DNA from: Polytrichum commune
Taxonomy: Eukaryota > Streptophyta > Polytrichopsida > Polytrichales > Polytrichaceae
Direction: 5' to 3'
Assembly: GCA_950295325.1 (NCBI GenBank)
Contig: OX485807.1
Coordinates: 48,330,440-48,390,439 of the forward strand
Length of the DNA stretch: 60,000 bases
Below the pieces are notes generated by a model. The model searched no databases. It was not told the DNA's origin and saw only the letters and a list, made by a program, of their open reading frames with translations. This document shows positions 22,083 through 33,300 of this stretch, piece after piece (position 1 is the stretch's first letter; each line of letters starts with the position of its first letter). Position numbers and translations under genes: made by a program.

Positions 22083-24730
22083 GAAGGCACTGGGACAGGG
22101 CTTCGCACTGGCACTGGCATCCCAATTCATCCAAATAATCACCAAGGTTCATCCAAACACCGTAGAGGTGTTTTAGGGCTTGGTGCATTTCGCCGATAGG
22201 TCACTATTTAGTCCTCCACAGCCACTTTCTATCTCATTCCTCAGTGAGCTCTTTCAGGTTTCTCGTGTCGAATGCTTTCAGTGTTACATAACTGCTTGGC
22301 GTTTTTTTTGTCATGAGTACAGACGTGGTGGTTTCAGTTCCTTGTTTCATTTTTTGTATTTTTATTTTTATTTTTATTTTCTTGCTGTGAAGGCTGGGGT
22401 TTGAGGAGCGGGGCCGATAAGGATTCACAGCTCCCTCAACTGAATAATAGTGAGGACATCGCTTGGCATGAATCGAACCATATTACCATGGCCGACTTTG
22501 AGCCCGATACTCAAACAGAGTACTTATGAATACGCTGTCTGGACTTATGGTATCTGCAATCCCGTGTGTACAACACTGCGGCAGTTTACGCAGGTAGTTG
22601 AATGGTGGATATGCTAGAGCTCCGGGCGAATGGGCAGTTAGGCAGAGATTGATGTCTGCGACTAACAATCATTCATTGGCCCCAAATTATCCCCTTCCCT
22701 TTCGCTCTAATTCGTTTTATTCCGGGTTGCGTTCGTTCCGTCTTTGGTGGTGAGCAATGATGATCCACACACCAGTTTAATGCCAGTTCTGCTTCTGAAA
22801 ACCGTGAATGAGAAACTGGGCTAAGTCTGAGCTCTATCTGTCTCTACTAACGAGGTGTGGTATGTTCGCGGTGATGACAAGAAAATTTCGTCAAGCTCAA
22901 CAGACTTGATATGGGGATCTCCAACACAGTCGGTGGTTCCAAATGATAGTTAACCCGCTGATCTGAGCGAACAAACGGGCATCGTCGTGAAGTCCAATGT
23001 AAGCTGGAGTCTTGCCAACGTCTATGATGATAAACTTGTAGGCTTGTTTCTCAAACATTCGCAGTGGCCGCCTAAAGCTTTCGCCCTGCCGGGCTTGAGA
23101 GCTAATGCAGCTTCCAAACCTTCCTTGGATATCTGAGACATTGGCAGTAAGTTATGATAGGATGTTTATGTGAGGCTAGGATTACACAAGTATCCGCGCT
23201 TCTGAGGGGAGACTCTGTGAAGTACAGAAATACAAAATGGTTGAATTTCTTGACATGAGCCTCGTAAACATCATAAGATCGTTCGATATGCGTTCGGATG
23301 AAATGAAATCGATGAAGACAAATAAGCGGATTTCTATGAAGCCTTCGGGCTGGGGATGTCATCATTGTTACACACACTGAGACTTCATTTATCTGCTGTG
23401 AGGTCCAAGTTTAGGGCCCAAGTTATTTACAGCCCGAGGTCCAAGTTTTTTTTTAGGGATCTATCAGACTCGTGCATGACGCTATAAATTTACGGGTCAT
23501 CTACAGTCAACCACAATTGTTTCCCTCTGTTTTGGAGGGATAAGGTCCTTTGATGATAACAGTAATTGCGTCTGCTTTGTGCTCCATTAAATATAATGCA
23601 TGACGTGATTGAGGTCGATTGTAACTGGGGAGAGGATTTGTAGGACTCAGTTGCTCTTCAACAACCTGAGGTCAACTTCAGCCAGATAGTTACATTCCTA
23701 TGTATGTTAGGATCCTGTAGGTTAATTGTGGATCAACTGTGAAATCACTGAACTTTGTACTGCAGGCATGTTTTTCGGAACTTATTCGGAAGTTGTTTCA
23801 GGTGTGGAAATATCCGGGCCTAACTTTAAGATATATTGTATCATCGTAACAGCAATTCCGTGTGTACAACACACTGAGGCAGTTTACGCAGGTAGTTGAA
23901 TGGTGGATATATGCTAGAGCCCCGGGCGAATGATGATGATTCACACATCAGTCTAATGCCATTTTTTGCGACTGAAAACTGTGAATGAGAAATTCTCGTC
24001 TGAGGTCTATCTGTTACTAATATGGAATTCGGTATGTTTGCGGCGATGACACGAAAATTTCGTCAAGCTCAACAGACTTGATATAGGGAGCTCCGACACA
24101 GTCGCTGTTTCCAAATGATAGTTAACCCGCTGATCTGAGCGAACATACCAGTCGTGATACTAACATGTTTCATGACCTGAATTTGTAAACGTGACATTTG
24201 TTTCGTGAAATGTCGTGAACTTCAAATTTTGAAGGACTCAAATTTTAACCATCAAACATCAGAAGCCAACGAAGTTAAAACATCATGCAAAGATGGTACC
24301 TACTGGGAAATCTATAGAACTATTTGTGCAGTTTTCCCTGGCAAGGTTTTGTGGTAAAGAATGGACACCGTAAAGAATGTTCAAATGAGATCGGACTATG
24401 TCCTTAATTGTTATTGAGATACGAAGTAATCCATGTAAGTTTTACACATTGGGAATGCCTTATGTGATCTCTTATTATGCCGATTTTGGACCTGAAATGA
24501 AAATCTGAGTGATGTGCAGTTGATAACCATCTGACGAGATTCTCGATTTAATGCAATGGTTAAAATTGACTATGGAGTCGTAAATGCACACAATAGGACC
24601 ACACCCCTTACGGAAAATTATAATCCAGGTTTGGCAGAACTCCGACGACGTTTTTCTCCTCACCTTTTCCCTCGGAGAACAGCTGGCCAGTTCCAAGGCA
24701 TTTTGAGGCAGCCTCAAGACCTATGCATGA
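22083..24730. repeat. Tandem unit copy B
   Basis: The block from 'ggcactggca' to the 'cctcggagaacagctggc' region is collinear with copy C. Its segment 22552-23273 is almost identical to 26479-27203 and keeps a constant offset of 3927 bp, so this part has no indels. A third, more diverged version of the 'gtgtgtacaacac...gcagtttacgcaggtag' part lies at 23855-24150. Short minus-strand ORFs such as 22483-22668 recur in copy C, but I recognise no domain. Confidence 0.8.
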
Positions 24731-25904
24731 CAATAAATGGCAAATTTAGTATTATTGTCCCACAATATATTGTATATATGTAGTCTTAGAAACATCGGAG
24801 GAAGACTAGCCATGACAAATCACACCGTCATAGAAGGTCCTTCCAAAAAAATTCCTAATCGTGGGCCAGCAATACTGTTGATGTTGTCTTCGAATGTCAT
24901 GACTGCATTGCCACAAATTACATAAGTTTGACATCGTCTTTGAATTTGAGGGCCAAGTGCGAGCAGGAGTCGTTCCAAGCTTATACATAGCCGTTATCCT
25001 TGCTTAACTGATGCATTTGATGCTTAACTGATATAATTGATGCATTTGAGTTCACGGGTGCTTCTTTGCGGAAAATGAGATTGCGAGAACATGTTAAGGA
25101 ATCACATTATATTCGCTATTCAACACTGCGAGTTGGATATAGTTCAATACATCGTTAACGGATGAACGAAGTAGACTCGAATGCAAAACAATCTTGCAGG
25201 CACTGGGCACAGCTGAGGCAAGTACATTGCACTTTGAAACGGTCAAGAATTTGGAGAGTATAAAAGTGATTCCGGATCAAACAAATGTAATGGGACAAAA
25301 AGTCAAGAATCCTTTGAATTGGATACATGTCGGAGTTGGCAGTAGACATCTGCATAGGAGCTCAAGAAATCACCCGTTCATCATGCGAAGTGCCAGTTAA
25401 CCAATAGAGTGGCGCTCACGCTAAACTTAAATGGCTCTGAATTCTTTCCTCAACATGGTTTCGGGTGAATGTGTTAGAGCATATGGACTGGGACGATTTG
25501 TCTGTGTGCCTTCATGTATTTTTTTTATATTGAATCTCGATAACCTCAAGTAGTTGGAAAGACGATTCCTCTTACCTAATAATTGCAGTGCATCTTTAAT
25601 TTCTGGTTCAGACAAGTTTGACCTGTATCGAACGACTACATCAGTAACAATTGTTGTCTTCGGATAACCGATAAACCGTATTTCGTTCTACCTAACAGAT
25701 CATTTTGCGTGACCTTTCAGCACATGAAAAGCAACTTCTGGTGTGCCGGCCAGAATACGAACAAGAATATAAGTATGTTGCTAGTGAAGCCAAAATGAAA
25801 GACGTCATCCTCTCCCGCTCTCTCCGATAACTTATAGTCTTGCGCGCTGAGTGGTGAACATGAAATGGACAGATTGGCAATTGATAATCTGATATGGGAA
25901 TTCT

Positions 25905-28130
25905 CATCAATTCGCTGGCACTGGCACAGGCATCACGGTTCATCCGGCTTTTCACCGACATTCATCCAATTACCGTATAGGGTTTGGTGGAATCGGCGGA
26001 TAGTTCACTATTTAGTACGCCATAGCCACCATCTCTATCATCCTAGTGAAGTCTTTCGAGTTCCGTAAGTAGTGTGCTTCCAGTGTTGGCTGCTCGGTTT
26101 TACTTGTCATCGCCACAGACGCGGTGCTTGCAGTTTCTTATATCATGTATTGTAGGTTGGTGCAAAGGTTGGGTTTCGTTTTTTTTGCTAAAGCAGATGA
26201 TGAACTGCAATCAATCGGATTCCCTCCGATGCAGTAGCAGGTGACGTTACATTGCACTTCTGACGCTTCTTCTACCGTGAGTACTGGTTTTGGAGGTTTG
26301 CTTTAGTATTTGTTAATTTTAGGGTTTGAGGAGTTGGGGCGGTTGAGGATTCACAGCTCCCTCTGCTGAATAATAGTGAGGTAGTCGTTTGACATCAATC
26401 GAACCGTATTACCATGGCTGACTCTGAGTCCCCTGCTTCTATTGGATTGGCTATCAGATGACTTTCCCCGATCAAGGTAACTGCAATCCCGTGTGTACAA
26501 CACTGCGGCAGTTTACGCAGGTAGTTGAATGGTGGATATGCTGGAGCTCCGGGCGAATGGGCAGTTAGGCAGAGATTGATGTCTGCGACTAACAATCATT
26601 CATTGGCCCCAAATTATCCCCTTCCCTTTCGCTCTAATTCGTTTTATTCCGGGTTGCGTTCGTTCCGTCTTTGGTGGTGAGCAATGATGATCCACACACC
26701 AGTTTAATGCCAGTTCTGCTTCTGAAAACCGTGAATGAGAAACTGGGCTAAGTCTGAGCTCTATCTGTCACTACTAACGAGGTGTGGTATGTTCGCGGTG
26801 ATGACAAGAAAATTTCGTCAAGCTCAACAGACTTGATATGGGGATCTCCAACACAGTCGGTGGTTCCAAATGATAGTTAACCCGCTGATCTGAGCGAACA
26901 AACGGGCATCATCGTGAAGTTTAATGTAAAGCCGGAGTCTTGCCAACGTCTATGATGATAAACTTGTAGGCTTGTTTCTCAAACATTCGCAGTGGCCGCC
27001 TAAAGCTTTCGCCCTGCCGGGCTTGAGAGCTAATGCAGCTTCCAAACCTTCCTTGGATATCTGAGACATTGGCAGTAAGTTATGATAGGATGTTTATGTG
27101 AGGCTAGGATTACACAAGTATCCGCGCTTCTGAGGGGAGACTCTGTGAAGTACAGAAATACAAAATGGTTGAATTTCTTGACATGAGCCTCGTAAACATC
27201 ATTATTCAGTTGCGTTTTGTATTCAACGTTCGATATGCTTGCACCTAGCACTGTTACAACACTCTGAGATTTCATTTAACTTTTGTGGATCTTGTAGATA
27301 GCTCGACATCCAAGTTTCCGTTATCCTACATCAGATTTGCGCATGTTGAGGGCTCAATTACAATCATGTGGCTCTCGTTTGTCGGGATAAGGTGCATTTG
27401 ATGTTCACTTCTTCCTTCCTCAACTACTCCGGTACAATTTTGATGTCGTGTTAGAATGCACCAGATGAGAACTTCAAGCCCAAATCGTAGAAGAGGGGTT
27501 TGTAGGCGGGAATCACGCTTTGACAAACTTTACATTATAATCCATGGACTATTCCACAAATTTTAGGGATTATGATTTGGGTTTAATCCACTTTTCAACC
27601 ATCTTTTGTAGCTCGCCTGCAGATTAGTGGAATCCTAGTATTTACGAATCAAACATGACTTTACATTCACTGCATTCATATCTCGATTGTAGACGGAAAT
27701 TGTTTCGGGTAAAAAAACAACTCGGACGTCAAAGTAAAAAAATGACATCAGGAACCCGCGAAGTTCGACACCGTGCAAAGATGGTGTTAGGAAGACTCGA
27801 TAGTTGAGAAGGCGACAGTGCATTTCTCCCCGGCAAGGTTTGTAGTTATGAATAAACACTGAAAAGAATTGTGTTATATTGAGATTGGACTATGCGTTGA
27901 ACTATATCAGGTTCACTATTTCAGGTTCAATTGCTACAAAGTAGAAGGGCCCTGTGTGAACCGTAAAGACCTTCCTTGGTAGTTTCGCATCTCTTGATTC
28001 CGAAACTTGAAATGACAATGAGCTACTTGCAATTGCATATGAAACCATTTGAAACAAGTTCCTAATTTGATGGAATGGTCAAAATCGTTTTTCCTCTCCA
28101 GAGAACAGGCGACCACGTCAAGAAGTACTA
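25905..28130. repeat. Tandem unit copy C
   Basis: Collinear with copy B. The end part (27700-28130) matches about 24230-24730 weakly ('gcaaagatggt', 'ggcaaggtttgt', 'gagatcggactatg'-like text). The retrotransposon starts 291 bp beyond its end. Confidence 0.75.
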
Positions 28131-28420
28131 AAATGTCATCAAAAACCTCAGATATCTAATAAAAGAAAACTTGACCATCGAGAAGCACCTTTGGCACCCC
28201 GCCAAAATCCCCCTCCCTTCCACGACTCTTTACCTTCATTCCACCTGATGTTACCGATCCCACCTCCGAAACAAAGGCATTATACCATGATCAGTGCAAA
28301 GAGAATAGGTGCATGAACGCCTATGTTTCCTATCTTCCTTTGATCTTCCTTGGATTGAAGACCTTTGCATGAAATTGGTTAAAGAGAATGGCAAGTCTTA
28401 AGTCATCTTTGTTATCTTAT

Positions 28421-28625
28421 TGTCACGTGAGGTGACATCGGGGGCTAAGTCACGTCAACTTAGGAGTAAATGGACTCCATTAGGAGTCCATGTGTGTTGG
28501 GATGAGTAACGGACTCCATTGGGAGTCGTAGTTAGTTGTTCATCCACTCCATGGATGAACTCCACATTGGATTGGGGTTGTATGGAGAGGAAGGCCTCTT
28601 GACTTGCCATTGTTGTCAAGTCAAG
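28421..28625. repeat. Cluster of five short palindromes in the 5' LTR
   Basis: TGTCAC/GTGACA (28421-28437); TGGACTCC-ATTA-GGAGTCCA (28471-28490); GACTCC-ATTG-GGAGTC (28512-28527); GTTCATCCA-CTCCA-TGGATGAAC (28538-28560); CTTGACTTG...CAAGTCAAG (28598-28625). All recur in the 3' LTR. They could be protein-binding dyads or an RNA fold. Confidence 0.85.
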
Positions 28626-28980
28626 TCTTGTGAGTGTGTTTTGAGAGAGAGAGAGCTTGTTGTTGCTTTCTCATGGCTATGGTGTAATAAATTATGAGTA
28701 AAGCCTTTGCATTCTTTCTCCACCACTTGCACTCTTGGATTCTCCCTTCGTGGAGTGAGAGATAGCTTGACTCTTGTGTGTGAATTTTAGAGTTTCTTAA
28801 GCTTTGTAAGGAGACATTTTAGTTTCTTAAGCTTGGAGAGAGAAACCCTCATCACTTGCACTCTTGGATTCTCCCTTCGTGGAGTGAGAGATAGCTTGAC
28901 TCTTGTGTGTGAATTTTAGAGTTTCTTAAGCTTTGTAAGGAGACATTTTAGTTTCTTAAGCTTGGAGAGAGAAACCCTCA
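28421..28980 (+). repeat. 5' LTR (560 bp)
   Basis: Starts TGTCACGTGA and ends ACCCTCA. It matches 37985-38544 with one visible difference (position 8, T versus C) and no indel. It contains a row of perfect or near-perfect short inverted repeats in its first 205 bp, an AATAAA at 28686-28691, and a 129-bp tandem duplication at its 3' side that runs one base past the assigned end. Confidence 0.9.
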
Positions 28981-28981
28981 T
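28724..28981. repeat. 129-bp tandem duplication in the LTR
   Basis: Units 28724-28852 and 28853-28981 each begin CACTTGCACTCTTGG and end ACCCTCAT. They appear identical and the same duplication is in the 3' LTR (38288-38545). The duplication therefore predates this insertion. Confidence 0.9.
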
Positions 28982-29334
28982 ACTTGACAACAATTGTTCA
29001 AATTTTTCATTTTTGGTTGTATTTCTGAGCCAGAATGGCCCAGTAATGAGAGCAAATGAGTGATACAAGTGTTTGAAAGCTTAGTTTGTCATTTCTTGCA
29101 ACCTTCAAGAAGATTTTGAGAGAAATCTTCCCATTTTTCTTTTGTTGTCTCTTTGTGTTTTCTTCAAGTGTTGATGGTTGAATCTTGAGATTCCATTTGG
29201 TCTCAAGATTCTCAAGTCACATCATTCTTGCTTGCAATTTGTAAAAGCAAAAGTTTAATTCTTTTAAAAATCTACAAACAAATACAAACCAAACTTCAAA
29301 TCCGAATTTTTTTTTTTTTTTTATAATATTTTTT

Positions 29335-29548
29335 TGAGCTCCGGAGCTCCACGGACACTCTTGGAGCTCCTGGAGCTCCAATTCTGCAGCCGGGGCCGGA
29401 AAAATCCCGGGCCGGGGGCGGGCGGGCGGCGGCAGCTGGGCCCCGCGGCGACGTGGCAGCGGGCCGGGGGCGGGCGGGCGACAGCCTGGCCGGATGGCGG
29501 GCGGCGCCAGCCTGGCCCCCCTCCCCTTTTCAAGGTACCCTTGCCCCC
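29335..29548. other. GC-rich, CpG-rich box in the leader
   Basis: It opens with the palindrome GAGCTCCGGAGCTC (29336-29349), then more GGAGCTCC copies and long G/C runs with many CpG sites ('gcgggcgggcg' twice). Its composition is unlike anything else in the window. It could be a CpG target for the encoded methyltransferase, a structured RNA, or captured DNA. Confidence 0.8.
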
Positions 29549-29552
29549 CCTT

Positions 29553-29745
29553 TGAGTTACTTAATTAATTAGTTTAGTTAAGATTAGTTAACTTAATTAG
29601 TTAATTAGGTTGGTTCATTAAGTTAGTTAATTAAATTAATTAGCTTAATTAATTAGGTTCTTAGTTTAAGTTAATTAAGTTAATACATTTAGGCTAATTA
29701 AGTTACTTAGCTTAAGTTCATTAAGTTAATTAATTAAGTTAATTT
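29553..29745. repeat. TTAATTAA-rich low-complexity tract
   Basis: Variants of 'ttaattaagttaatt' follow directly after the GC-rich box. No coding potential. Confidence 0.85.
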
Positions 29746-29868
29746 TTTTGTTTTGTTTTTTTTGTTTTTTTATAAATTTAAAATAAACCGGATTTTTTTT
29801 TAAAAAAAAATTTATTTTTACTTTCACTTTCAAATTTGGCATTTCATTGTCACAAACTTTGAGGCTCA

Positions 29869-30156
29869 AATTTGGGGGCATACTAGCTCCGATTGAAGTG
29901 AAATTTGAGCCTATTTTGTGTGAAATTTGCCAAGGAATCCAATGGTGTAATTGGATTTTTGATTGGAAGTCAAAATCATTGCTGAAATTGTTAATTTCAA
30001 CGCTGATTTTTGTTTTTGGGAGCAAATTAACTCCGATTGGAGTGAAATTTGAGCCTAATTTGTGTGAAATCTTCCTAGGAGTCCATTGGTGCACTTAGTT
30101 TGTTGATTGGAGTTCATAATCACCTTGGAAATGAGCCTTTTCAACGCTGATTTTTC
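29869..30156 (+). repeat. Two imperfect 144-bp tandem repeats in the leader
   Basis: The units share 'gaagtgaaatttgagcct' / 'ggagtgaaatttgagcct', 'ttgtgtgaaat' and 'tccattggtg'-like text at a 144-bp period. A partial third match ('ctgggggcata') follows. Confidence 0.75.
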
Positions 30157-30310
30157 ATTTTAATTACCAATCTCAAACCTTTGCACAATTTTGGAATTCT
30201 GGGGGCATAAACACTTGGCATTTGGCAAGGGATTGCCATTTAGATAGCCCGCAACAGGTGCAGGTTGCCGTTACCTTGTAGATATTTGCAGGTACTCAAG
30301 TGATTATTTT

Positions 30311-33300
30311 ATGGTGCAAACTAGGAGCCGATATTATCGATCTCCATCACCAGATTATTTGGAAAACGTGCATACCACAAATCTTGAGCCAGAGGTAGAT
30401 ACCAACGAGGCTTTTGAGCCTATTTCGGCGTTGGACACTACTAATAGGCTTCGGATTTGGAGTGTCGGCACGTTCGACGACATGGAGGACGATCGCCACA
30501 ATTCAGTGCGTGATCGGTTTTCAGGTCGAGCTGGGGGCATTTCCTTGCCCGATTGGAAACTCCGGTTTCGTACCTGGATTAAGGAGAAACGCCAAAGGTC
30601 TTCCAATTTCAATGATTGGTATGCCTTTGAACTTCTGCCTCAACATTTGGAGTATGAGGCACTCCAAACTTACGAACGATGGACAGAGGGTCATCAGCGA
30701 CAACTTCGGGAGGTGGAGCAGTATTGGGAGGCCCGGGTTGAACTTATTTCAGCCCTTAAAGATGGGGCGATTGCCACCTTAGCTCCACCTACCTTAAAGG
30801 AGGAGGATCCACTGGACGAGTCTGAGGACCAAGAACTGGCATTTGGGCCAATGGTGGCTGGCAGTAGCACGGCTACCCTTTCACGGATGGCACGTGCTAC
30901 ACAGGCAGCATTGACGGCTGTTGGTCCACCACCTCCATTTAATCCCCTTACAGAATTTGTCGCACATTTGGAAGTGGAGTATGGTGGGTTTCGGCGAGAC
31001 CAGATGCAGCGCATCCAGGATTTCCGCCGAGAGAAGGATGATACTCCACGGACCATGTATACGCGACTCGCGCGATTTGCTGTGGAGTCGGGAGGTGTTT
31101 TTGCTGAGAGTCAGCTTGTTAAAATATTTTTGTCTAAGATTGACAAGCGGCTACTTGAGTTGGCATCACCTCGGATTATCCTCGACTACGAGGGCCGAGC
31201 TACGCTCGCACAAGCGTTTGCCGTGGTTGAGAAATGTGATCGGGCTCTTTGCCAACATGATGCCACGGATATGGTATCTTGGATGACAGAGAGTCCGAAA
31301 CCAAGAAGAATTGTCACAGCTACTAGCAGTTTAGCTGAGACTCAACCCGTCAAGGAGCAAAAGATTTTGCATTGTTGGGGTTGTGGAGAAGCTGGTCATT
31401 CGAAGAATGATCCCAATTGTCCTAAGAAGAAGAAAACTCAGCCTTTGGGAAAATTCAAACAAAAGATGGAACCAGTAAGGGCAGGGGACAATTCTAAGAA
31501 GAGACAATTGAAATGTAGCCATTGTGGTGGCACTAATCACGATGTGGATCATTGTTTCCTACTTCATCCTGAGATGCGGCCTGCCAGTTATGTCACTGGA
31601 AAGTCTCTAAGGGAGCAGAGTCTTGAGGCTAAGGTGGCAGAGCTTGAGCAAAAGCTCAAATCTTCTGCATCTTTTGCTCAAATTTCTGAGCCGCATGTGG
31701 GTGGTGGCACCTCGGGTTCGGACATGTATATGTTTGGAGCAGCTGGAGAGGTGGTGGCGGCGGCTTCTACTCGCTCACAAACATTGGCAGATGCGGTGGC
31801 TTCCACGAGTGGTGGTAGCAACGAGGTGCTACATCCTCGCCATGCCGGACCAGCTGATCAAATTGGTCAAGCACGTTTACCTCTTTCATTTGGATTGGTA
31901 GACACCACTGTTGTTGGGGCTAAAAACCCTGTACCTTTGAGAGATGGGGATTCCATCTCGAAGGATGTTACGCAGGCATTGGCATATAAAATTCTCCATA
32001 TGCCAATTTTCTCGGGTTCGGAGTTTATGGCTTCGGATTTCAAGCCTGCTGCAGTTTTTCATTTAGCTGGGAGAATGTTAGAAGGTAAGGCGGATTTGCC
32101 ATCCCTTCAAGTATCCCAAGCTGTGGTTGACGTACCTGTGGCTGAGGAGGTGGAGGACTTAGCCAATTTGCGAGCGAGTCTTGCGGATGCGGCGATCATT
32201 GCTTTTGGTAAGCAAACTGATATTCCTCCAGCATCAATTTCAGCAGTGGATACGTCATTTTCGAATTATGCGTCAGGAGCGGCATATCTTGCAGACATTT
32301 CTGCAAGGCCTGCTCGTGAACGGCATAATTTGCAACCTGGAGTTGTACGGCTGATGAACGACAAATCTTTGTTTGTCGTTTCACGCACGGATATGCCCAC
32401 TATCCGTGCTACACCACTGAAAGTTATGATGGATTCCGGTGCTCAACCGGTTATGATTGGCAAAGGACTCGCTGACAGTCTTGGATTGACGCCAGCAAGC
32501 TTGGATCCTTGTCCATTCACTATTGTGACTTCAGTAGGGGGCACTGAACGTGCAACAGGTTACACCAAGGCACCTCTACGTTTGATTTTTCATGTGGGGG
32601 CAGGGCCTACTTACACTCATTTGTCAATGAAGTATGTTGTTACTAATGCTACCAACTATGATATACTTGTTGGTCAGCAAGCTCTTTACCCACTTGGCTT
32701 TGGTTTGGATAATTGGACGGAAGAGGCATGGATTAGACCAGGATGGTCCACTGGAGATGGCAGGAAGGTATTTATTCCCGTCACATTTGCAGCCACTGCT
32801 ATGACTATGGTTGCGGAGGCAATGTTTGGTTGCAGCGGTTTAGTTGCAGATTTGCCTTGTGCTCCAGTTTTATTGGAGGAAACAATGGACTACACTTGTG
32901 ATGCGGCAGAACAACAATTTTTACCATCTTTTCAAATTCCTGCTCGACATTTCAAGGATCCAACTCTACCATGGCGAACTCCTAAGGAGTTATCCGACCA
33001 TTGTCGACACATTGTAGCGGATTTGGAGCTTGGAGAGGCACCCCCAACTTCATCCTCATTTTCTTTTGCTCAACCCATTCGTTGGCAACCATCACCTGAA
33101 GGTATTGTCCTTGTGGAGATCTTTGGAGGCATTGGCACAGGTTTGGCGGCAGTGTTGGAAGCTGGAATTACAGTTCGGCGATATATTCATGTGGACAATG
33201 GGTATGCAGTCAACAGAGCCGTCCGACATCACATCCAACAATTGTTGTTGAGATACCCCGCACAATTGTCAGCCTCTGCCATTCATGGATGTTGTGGTCA

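Larger units (their letters stand above)
28981..30310 (+). other. Retrotransposon leader (5' LTR to ORF1)
   Basis: No tRNA-complementary primer site such as TGGTATCAGAGC is found next to the LTR. The leader contains a T-run, a sharply GC-rich box (29335-29548), a TTAATTAA-rich tract (29553-29745), and two imperfect 144-bp repeats (about 29869-30012 and 30013-30156) sharing 'ctccgattg.agtgaaattt' and 'gctgattttt'. Then comes ATG 30311. A 1.3-kb leader is long for this class. Confidence 0.7.
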
